Source: Bacteroidota bacterium
GTDB taxonomy: Bacteria; Bacteroidota; Bacteroidia; Chitinophagales; UBA10324
DNA length: 47,429 nt
Assembly: GCA_014190575.1 (NCBI GenBank)
Contig: BJGQ01000025.1
Span: 1-47,429, forward strand
Direction of reading: 5' to 3'
The first letter of the stretch is position 1. Every line of letters begins with the position of its first letter. Position numbers and translations under genes: made by a program. The notes under the pieces are model-generated. The model saw only the letters and a program-made list of their open reading frames with translations. It was not told where the DNA came from and did no database searches. Below are positions 41,125-47,429 of the stretch, one piece after another.

Positions 41125-41138
41125 CAAAAAATTTAGTA

Positions 41139-42845
41139 ATGTCATCGTTTAAAGATTTAGGATTAAACGCTCAGCTTTTACAAGCAATTGAAGCGCTCGG
41201 ATTTACAGAACCTACACCCATTCAGGAAAAAGCAATACCTGTACTTGTGGCGGGTACAAAAGATTTTTTAGGACTTGCACAAACAGGAACAGGAAAAACC
41301 GCAGCATTCGGTTTTCCTCTTTTACAATTAATTGATCATGACAAAAAAACTCCACAGGCTTTGGTAGTTTGTCCTACCCGTGAGTTGTGCATGCAGATTG
41401 TAAAAGACATTCAGAGTTATAAAAAATTCAGTGCTCAGGTATTTGTTCAAGCTGTATATGGCGGCGCAAGTATTGTTGATCAGATAAAAAGTATTAAAAA
41501 AGGGGTTCAAATTGTGGTCGCTACTCCTGGTCGTCTCATTGATTTGATTGAACGCAAAGCCATAAACCTTCAACAAATAAAATATGTAGTGTTGGATGAA
41601 GCTGATGAAATGCTCAATATGGGTTTTGAAGAAGACATTGAATTTGTTTGTAAGCAGACCATTAATCGTGATAGCATGTGGATGTTTAGTGCAACCATGC
41701 CACCTGAAATCCGGAAAGTGAGCAACAAATACATGAAAAGCCCGGTGGAAATTTCTGTTGGAAAAGTAAACAGCGGAAATAAAAATATTGATCACCAGTA
41801 TTATTTAACAGCCAACCAAAACCGCTACGAAACTTTAAAAAGAATAATTGATTTTCATCCAGGCATTTATGGTTTGATTTTTACCCGAACAAAAATTGAT
41901 GCGCAAAATATTTCTGAAAAATTAACCCGTGAAGGTTACAACATTGATGCATTACATGGTGATCTATCACAGGGGCAGCGTGATAAAGTAATGGGAGCAT
42001 TTCGCAGCAAGTCATTACAATTGCTAATTGCTACCGATGTAGCAGCACGAGGAATTGATGTAAAGGATATAACACATGTAATTAATTTTGAATTGCCTGA
42101 CGAATCAGAAGTTTATACTCACCGTAGTGGACGAACAGGTCGTGCAGGTAAAACCGGAATTTGTTTAAGCATAATAACCAAGCGCGATTTATATAAACTA
42201 AAAACGATTGAAAAATTAGCTCAATCCCCTTTTCATAAATTGGAAATTCCATCCGGTAAAGATGTTTGTCGCAAACAATTTTTTTACGGAATGGAAAAAT
42301 TATTGAACACCGATATTTCTCATGGTGACTATGAAAATTATTTGCCAATGCTGCAGGAAAAATTTGCTGATATGAGTAAGGAGGAAGTACTTACTCGTGT
42401 AGCTGCATTGGAGTTTGACAGGTTCCTGAAATATTATGAGCACGCCGAAGATCTAAACCTTCGTGAAATGGAGCGTAGCACTTCAAGAGAAAGATTCAGC
42501 ACACGAGATGGCGATAGAGGAAGAGAAAGCGACCGGTCAAGAGACACAGGCAGAACAAGAGATCGCGATGATCGTGATGGTGGCAGAAGAAAAGAATATA
42601 ATCCGGATGGTGATTACGCAAAACTCTTTGTCAATATTGGCACCAAGGATGGATTTTATAAAGCAAGTTTTCTTCAGTTCATTTTAGATATGAGTGATTT
42701 GAAAAAAGAAGTTTTAGGAAAAATTGATTTGAAAGATGCTAACTCATTTGTAGAAATAGATAAAGCATCGGTCAACAAAATGATAAAGGCCATTGATGGA
42801 AAAAGTTTCAAGGGAAGAAAAATTCGTATGAATGAAATGAAATAA
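41139..42845 (+). CDS. DEAD-box RNA helicase with DbpA-type RNA-binding domain
   Basis: 568 residues. All helicase motifs are present in order: Q motif PTPIQEKAIP, I AQTGTGKTAAF, Ia PTRELCMQI, Ib TPGRLID, II VLDEADEML, III SAT, IV GLIFTRTK, V ATDVAARGIDV and VI HRSGRTGRAGKTG. An Arg/Asp/Ser-rich linker (RSTSRERFSTRDGDRGRE and further) leads to an RRM-like C-terminal domain (YAKLFVNIGTKDGFYKASFL to GRKIRMNEMK) of the DbpA/CsdA type. It remodels structured RNA, probably in ribosome assembly or cold adaptation. The Arg-rich linker resembles RGG-type low-complexity tails that add non-specific RNA binding. Confidence 0.95.
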   Translation: MSSFKDLGLNAQLLQAIEALGFTEPTPIQEKAIPVLVAGTKDFLGLAQTGTGKTAAFGFPLLQLIDHDKKTPQALVVCPTRELCMQIVKDIQSYKKFSAQVFVQAVYGGASIVDQIKSIKKGVQIVVATPGRLIDLIERKAINLQQIKYVVLDEADEMLNMGFEEDIEFVCKQTINRDSMWMFSATMPPEIRKVSNKYMKSPVEISVGKVNSGNKNIDHQYYLTANQNRYETLKRIIDFHPGIYGLIFTRTKIDAQNISEKLTREGYNIDALHGDLSQGQRDKVMGAFRSKSLQLLIATDVAARGIDVKDITHVINFELPDESEVYTHRSGRTGRAGKTGICLSIITKRDLYKLKTIEKLAQSPFHKLEIPSGKDVCRKQFFYGMEKLLNTDISHGDYENYLPMLQEKFADMSKEEVLTRVAALEFDRFLKYYEHAEDLNLREMERSTSRERFSTRDGDRGRESDRSRDTGRTRDRDDRDGGRRKEYNPDGDYAKLFVNIGTKDGFYKASFLQFILDMSDLKKEVLGKIDLKDANSFVEIDKASVNKMIKAIDGKSFKGRKIRMNEMK

Positions 42846-42935
42846 ATGTGATTGGAATTTTTTTTAGCGAAATATTTTTTGGTGACCCTAATTATTTGCA
42901 AATTAAATTTTTCAACTAATTAAAATCAGACGCAA

Positions 42936-43679
42936 TTGAAATTAAGTATAGTAATGCCTGCCTATAATGAAGAAGGAAGTATTACTGAAACACTTACTAA
43001 ATTATATGAGACATTAATCAAGTATAAAATTGATCATGAAATAGTAGTGGTGAATGATAATTCAAAAGACCACACTGAACAATTATTAACCGGTCTTCTA
43101 AAACATATTCCCTCGCTCATATTTTATACCAACACCGGACCTAATGGATTTGGATATGCGGTTCGATACGGATTGGAAAGATTTACCGGAGATTGTGTTG
43201 CTATAATGATGGCTGACATGTCCGACGACCCCGAAGATTTAATTCGATTCTACAATAAAATGCAGGAAGGTTTTGATTGTGTTTTCGGAAGCCGATGGAT
43301 TAAAGGTGGTAAAGTGACTGATTATCCGTTATTGAAAAAAATCATCAATCGTGTTGCTAATAATATTGTAAGAATATTTATGGGAATCAGATACAATGAT
43401 TCAACAAACGCATTTAAACTATATCGGAAAGATGTAATCGCAGGACTTAAACCGTTTCTCTCTCCTCATTTTAATTTAACTCTTGAACTTCCTTTAAAAG
43501 CGATTATAAGAGGATATTCTTATACAGTTATTCCAAACAGCTGGACTAACAGAAAATACGGAGAATCTAAATTGAAAATAAAAGAATTTGGAAGCAGGTA
43601 TTTTTTTATCTTGTTATATTGCTGGATTGAAAAACAATTTTCAAGAGGTGATTTTAAAAAAAACAACCTTCAGAAATAA
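42936..43679 (+). CDS. GT2 family glycosyltransferase (polyprenyl-phosphate sugar transferase-like)
   Basis: 247 residues. The GT2 fold opens KLSIVMPAYNEEGSITETL, then HEIVVVNDNSKDHTEQLL, FGYAVRYGLERFTGDCVAIM, the DxD-type MADMSDDPEDL and FGSRWIKGGKVTDYP. It ends TVIPNSWTNRKYGESKLKI, as in enzymes that attach mannose or a related sugar to polyprenyl phosphate. The start must be TTG 42936, because an in-frame TAA lies 15 bases upstream and the next ATG would cut off the first beta strand. Its stop directly abuts the stop of the convergent SprB gene. It may supply surface glycosylation, possibly of T9SS cargo; that is inference. Confidence 0.9.
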   Translation: MKLSIVMPAYNEEGSITETLTKLYETLIKYKIDHEIVVVNDNSKDHTEQLLTGLLKHIPSLIFYTNTGPNGFGYAVRYGLERFTGDCVAIMMADMSDDPEDLIRFYNKMQEGFDCVFGSRWIKGGKVTDYPLLKKIINRVANNIVRIFMGIRYNDSTNAFKLYRKDVIAGLKPFLSPHFNLTLELPLKAIIRGYSYTVIPNSWTNRKYGESKLKIKEFGSRYFFILLYCWIEKQFSRGDFKKNNLQK

Positions 43680-46600
43680 TTACCTGATTAGTGTTACATC
43701 TCCCTTCTTTATATTAATTGTTCCATCATATCGGGTTATTTCAATTTCATAAACATAGACTCCAATATTCAAATTCACATTGTGATAAATGCCATTCCAT
43801 TCTGGTGAAACAGAATTCTCCTCATATAATTTTTCACCCCAGCGATCAAATATCCGCATGTGAATGGATGTAATTCCGGTTCCATAAACTTTAAATACAT
43901 CGTTCTTATCATCATCATTCGGTGTAAAAGAGTTTGGAATAAATACATCACCATCAGCTAACAAAATAAATGGCCCATAAGAAATCGTATCTGCACAGCC
44001 GTTATTATTGAAAGCAAAAAGTGTTACATAAAAATCCCCTTCAGTTGTATAAGTGTAAACAGGATTTATTTCATTAGAATGATTTCCATCGCCAAAACTC
44101 CATAAATAAGTGGAAGCAAAAACAGATTGATTGGTGAATTGAAATTGAGCGAGAGAAAGCAAAGTAGTTTCATTTATCCAAGGAGCTGAAGTAAAATCAG
44201 CAACCGGTGTTTCAAAAATTGAAACTGTATCAATAGCTAAAGTATCAGTACAACCGGTTGCACTTGTTGCAATTAAAACTACTGGAAACTCTCCAACTTG
44301 ATTGTACTGATGCGTTGGCGAAGTTGAATTAGATGTTGAGCCATCACCAAAAAACCAATTGTATGTTGCTCCATTTGTACTTGTGTTTGTAAATAAAACC
44401 GACAATGGAATACATCCCTTTTTCCCAGAAATATTTGCGCTCATTACCGGATAGGTGGATGCTATGACATCAGTATTTATAGAAACAGAACATCCAATGG
44501 CATCTGTCACTGTAACACTATAATTTCCACCCGCGAGTAATGCCACATCTTCAGTAAGCGAGCCATTGCTCCATAAATAATTATATTGAGCCGTTCCGCC
44601 ATTCACTGTCAGGTCAATAACGCCATCATTATTTCCACATGAAGTTGCAGTTGGATTTATTGCTAATTGCGGTCCTGCTATATTATTCACCAAAATATTT
44701 AATGCTGTAGTACATGTAACATTATCAGTAACAGTAACAGAATAATTACCTGATAAAATATTTGTTAAATCTTCACTTACAGAATTATTACTCCACAAAT
44801 AAGTATAAGGTGAAAGACCACCTGAAGCGGTGATATCAATTCCGCCATTTGCATTTCCACAGGTAGTTGAAGTAAGTGAATCACTTAGCTGCGGTGCCGA
44901 ACTTCCATTAATTATTATTCCTGAAAGAGCTGCCGTACATCCTCCCGCGTCAGTAGTTGTTACACTAAAAGTATTTGCTGCAAGGTTTTGTAAATCTTGA
45001 GTGAAGGCATTATTACTCCAGATATAACTCAATGGAGCAGCCCCGCCAATTACAGTTAAGTCAATGCTTCCGTTATTCAAACCACATGAGGTGGAAAAAT
45101 GTGATTCATTCAACTGTGGTCCTGTTATGTTATTTAATAAAATATTTTGAGAAGCACTACAACCATTTGCATCGGTAACTGTTACTGAATAATTTCCGGC
45201 AGAAAGGTTTGATAAATCTTCGGTGATAGCAACATTGCTCCAATTAAAATTATAAGGCTGCATCCCATTGCTGATTGTTAGATCAATGCTTCCGTTCGCC
45301 TGATTGCAATTTTCATCGGAGTGAATTTGATTGATAACAGGTCCTGAAGTATTCAATATTTGCACAGATAATGTAACAGAACAATTATTTATATCGGTAA
45401 CAGTAACTATATAATTGCCGGAAGAAACTGAAGCTAAATCCTGTGTGATACCATTGTTATTCCACAAATAAGAAATTGGTGCGGCACCGCCACTAACCGA
45501 CAAATTAACTGACCCGTTTGCATTGCTACATGTTTCATCAATATGCGTTTCAGAAAGTTGTGGTGATGGATGATTATTAATTACAACTGATGCTACTGCC
45601 GAACATCCACCTGCATCAGTAACTGTTACATCATAAGTTGCAGCGGTCAATAAAAAAATATCTTCAGTGATTGCTGCATTACTCCAGTTAAAAATATATG
45701 GTGCCATTCCGGCATTCACACTTAAATCAATACTTCCATTTGCACTACCACATGTTTCATCAACAGATGTAAAAGTTAAAGGAAGAGTTCCTCCGCCATT
45801 AATAATGCTGATTGAAATGGTTGCTGAGCAATTATTAATGTCGGTAACTGTTACATCATAAATTCCAACTCCAAGTGAAGATAAATCCTGAGTGATTGCT
45901 GCATTGTTCCAACTATAATTGTAAGGGAATGTTCCACCACTGACAGTTAAATCAATTGTTCCATTTGAATTTCCGCATGAAGCATCAACATGAGTTTCAC
46001 TTATTTGAATTGCACTTGGTTGAGTAACACTTGCATTTCCTGTTAAAGTACAATTGTTTGCATCTGTAACCGTAACAGAATAATTTCCAACTGAAAGATT
46101 ATTAATATCTTGAGTAATGGCCGCATTGCTCCATAAATAAGTGTAAGGTTGAGTTCCGCCTGTTACAGTTAAATCAATTGCGCCGTTTGTGTTTCCATTG
46201 CATAAAATATTAGTTGTTGCAAATTGTGTTGTTGCTCCTGAAGTGCCAATGACTACAATATTTAATAAGGCAGTACACGAATTAAAATCAGAAACTGTAA
46301 CAGAATAATTTCCAGAAGAAATTCCAGATAAATTTTGCGTCAAAGCATTATTACTCCATAAAAAAGTATATGGAACATATCCGCCCACAACTGTTAAACT
46401 AATGCTTCCATTTGATTGCCCGCAGGTTTCGTTAACATGTGTCTGACTTAGTGTTAACTGTGCATGCTCCGTAACATTAACGGTTACACCAGCAGTACAA
46501 CCAGTAAAGTCAGTGACAGTTACAAAATAATTACCACCACCTATGCCTGACAAATCTTGAGTATTAGCATTATTATTCCAATGATAAATGTATGGAGCAG

Positions 46601-47429
46601 TTCCTCCATTAACAGTTAAATCAATTGCACCATCATTAAATCCGAAGCATGAGACATCTGTTATTATAGTTTGTAATACAACTGCACTTCCATTGGTAAT
46701 ATTTACTGACAGTGTGCTGGAGCAATTATTTAAATCAGTTACAGTAACTGAATAACTCCCTCCGGTTAAAAACACCAAATCCTGAAAAGTTGAAGCATTA
46801 CTCCAGATATATGTATATGGATTTTGCCCACCAACAACTGTAAGATTTATAGAGCCATTTGAATTACCGCAAGTGGAATTCACATGAGATTCACTCAAAA
46901 TTGGTCCATTTCCATTTTGAATATTTATTGTTAATTCATTTGTGCAATTATTAAAATCAGTAACTGTTACTGTGTATGCTCCAGCCGAAATATTTGTAAT
47001 GTCTTCTGATATTGCTGCATTGCTCCAAACAAATGTGTAAGGTGATGTTCCACCAACCACTGAAAGATTTATACTTCCATTAGCTGTTCCGCAACTTGCA
47101 TCAACATGTGTTTCACTTAACGCAATTGCTGTTGGTTCAGTAATAGTTATTGAAAGTGTTGATTGGCAATTGTTGAAGTCAGTTACGGTCACTGTATAAT
47201 TTCCTGCAATCAGATTTTGCGGGTCTTGTATAATGGAAGCATTATTCCAGATGTAATTATATGGTGATGTTCCTCCTACAACTGTGAGATTTATACTTCC
47301 GGTGTTATTTCCAAAACATAAAACATCAACATGTGTCGATGATAATATTGGTCCGCTTGTATTGCTGATGTTTACCGGTAATGTGCTTGTACAATTATTA
47401 AAATCAGTAACTGTTACTGTGTATGCTCC
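43680..47429 (-). CDS. Giant SprB-repeat adhesin-like protein with T9SS type B sorting domain (N-terminus beyond the edge)
   Basis: The frame is open from TAA 43680 to the right edge, 1249 residues, and runs on past the window. The body is a tandem of about 13 SprB repeats of some 75 residues, for example CGNSNGTIDLTVSGGTFPYN then YSWNNAAITQDLSSLGVG and YDVTVTDINNCSATISISI. They are followed by two PKD domains (YNWFFGDGSTSNSTSPTHQY; LWSFGDGNHSNEINPVYTY). The C-terminus is a type B sorting domain (VFIPNSFTPNDDDKNDVF, IFDRWGEKLYEE, GVYVYEIEI). SprB-like proteins act as surface adhesins, often for gliding. The GTG at 47192 is an internal codon, not the start. Confidence 0.94.
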   Translation of the reverse strand, partial: GAYTVTVTDFNNCTSTLPVNISNTSGPILSSTHVDVLCFGNNTGSINLTVVGGTSPYNYIWNNASIIQDPQNLIAGNYTVTVTDFNNCQSTLSITITEPTAIALSETHVDASCGTANGSINLSVVGGTSPYTFVWSNAAISEDITNISAGAYTVTVTDFNNCTNELTINIQNGNGPILSESHVNSTCGNSNGSINLTVVGGQNPYTYIWSNASTFQDLVFLTGGSYSVTVTDLNNCSSTLSVNITNGSAVVLQTIITDVSCFGFNDGAIDLTVNGGTAPYIYHWNNNANTQDLSGIGGGNYFVTVTDFTGCTAGVTVNVTEHAQLTLSQTHVNETCGQSNGSISLTVVGGYVPYTFLWSNNALTQNLSGISSGNYSVTVSDFNSCTALLNIVVIGTSGATTQFATTNILCNGNTNGAIDLTVTGGTQPYTYLWSNAAITQDINNLSVGNYSVTVTDANNCTLTGNASVTQPSAIQISETHVDASCGNSNGTIDLTVSGGTFPYNYSWNNAAITQDLSSLGVGIYDVTVTDINNCSATISISIINGGGTLPLTFTSVDETCGSANGSIDLSVNAGMAPYIFNWSNAAITEDIFLLTAATYDVTVTDAGGCSAVASVVINNHPSPQLSETHIDETCSNANGSVNLSVSGGAAPISYLWNNNGITQDLASVSSGNYIVTVTDINNCSVTLSVQILNTSGPVINQIHSDENCNQANGSIDLTISNGMQPYNFNWSNVAITEDLSNLSAGNYSVTVTDANGCSASQNILLNNITGPQLNESHFSTSCGLNNGSIDLTVIGGAAPLSYIWSNNAFTQDLQNLAANTFSVTTTDAGGCTAALSGIIINGSSAPQLSDSLTSTTCGNANGGIDITASGGLSPYTYLWSNNSVSEDLTNILSGNYSVTVTDNVTCTTALNILVNNIAGPQLAINPTATSCGNNDGVIDLTVNGGTAQYNYLWSNGSLTEDVALLAGGNYSVTVTDAIGCSVSINTDVIASTYPVMSANISGKKGCIPLSVLFTNTSTNGATYNWFFGDGSTSNSTSPTHQYNQVGEFPVVLIATSATGCTDTLAIDTVSIFETPVADFTSAPWINETTLLSLAQFQFTNQSVFASTYLWSFGDGNHSNEINPVYTYTTEGDFYVTLFAFNNNGCADTISYGPFILLADGDVFIPNSFTPNDDDKNDVFKVYGTGITSIHMRIFDRWGEKLYEENSVSPEWNGIYHNVNLNIGVYVYEIEITRYDGTINIKKGDVTLIR
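44450..47429 (-). repeat. Tandem array of SprB-repeat units, about 225-240 bp each
   Basis: Thirteen complete units plus the start of another lie in this span, each encoding a CG.(S/A)NGSIDLTV-type start, a YLWSN-type centre and a YSVTVTD.N.C end. DNA copies have diverged, so they are recognisable mainly in protein. Runs like this may be collapsed or mis-joined in short-read assemblies, and the left boundary is set by the last unit before the PKD domains. Confidence 0.85.

Noticed and set aside
47190-47192. GTG as the start of the SprB-repeat protein
   Set aside because: Upstream codons to the window edge encode the same repeat in frame without a stop, so the gene continues beyond the window.
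44450-47429. Regular repeats that might be a CRISPR or satellite
   Set aside because: They lie within a coding frame and encode SprB-repeat protein units of about 75 residues.

Overview
The window is a chromosomal stretch of a Bacteroidota bacterium. The signs are consistent. DNA is AT-rich by eye. Shine-Dalgarno sequences are weak or absent, while many genes have the Bacteroidota -7 element TAnnTTTG (or a TTCG variant) just upstream. At least four secreted proteins carry type IX secretion (T9SS) C-terminal sorting domains, one of them with SprB repeats. DUF4468, DUF2851, choice-of-anchor L and a TonB C-terminal single-domain protein also fit. Nothing here fixes the order or genus. I see no CRISPR array, prophage, transposase or integrase, and most of the window is housekeeping and cell-envelope genes.

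Layout. 1-1100: a small cut-off gene, a secreted DUF4468 protein and tRNA-Leu(CAA), all on the minus strand. 1346-5434: typA/bipA, then an Fe-S/pyrimidine cluster (Mrp-type ATPase, NifU C-terminal scaffold, pyrF; the last two overlap by one base). 5442-12268: a TonB-domain periplasmic protein, DUF2851, PspC, OsmC, a seven-heme cytochrome fused to TPRs, an APC permease and an exported alpha/beta-hydrolase-like protein that lacks its catalytic residues. 12360-15533 (minus): S4 RNA-binding protein, a T9SS cargo, MarC and a 49-residue lipoprotein. 15594-19213: mpl (murein recycling), a DnaQ-like exonuclease, a dolichyl-phosphate-mannose-synthase-like glycosyltransferase starting at TTG, and a helical-repeat protein. 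19235-21875 (minus): exported bleomycin-hydrolase-like peptidase and an HI0933-type flavoprotein. 21970-22564: a decayed NAD(P)H oxidoreductase pseudogene. 22732-26735: TPR-SpoIIE phosphatase, THUMP RNA methyltransferase, SRPBCC protein. 26784-31412: two T9SS cargo genes, the first frameshifted within its signal peptide, the second PNGase F-like with a LamG-type insert. 31470-35611: lipid A-type acyltransferase, fatty acid desaturase, ribosomal protein S1. 35752-37527 (minus): DUF885 lipoprotein. 37661-39941: two adjacent secreted proteins sharing a repeated module of about 115 residues, one with a trypsin-like protease domain. 39959-43679: YkgJ-type cysteine-cluster protein, an orphan 82-residue protein, a DEAD-box helicase with DbpA-type RNA-binding domain, and a second TTG-start glycosyltransferase. 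43680 to the right edge (minus): a giant SprB-repeat T9SS type B protein, cut by the window end.

Points of most interest: the duplicated module shared by the 37661-39941 pair, which I cannot match to a known family; the single-A deletion that breaks the choice-of-anchor L gene; the pseudogene at 21970; a hydrolase fold that has lost its Ser and His; a cluster of promoters so close to the start codon that transcripts should be leaderless; and wordy intergenic repeats, one of which has become part of a signal peptide. Start codons were corrected from TTG/GTG extensions wherever a signal peptide, promoter element or family N-terminus decided the matter.
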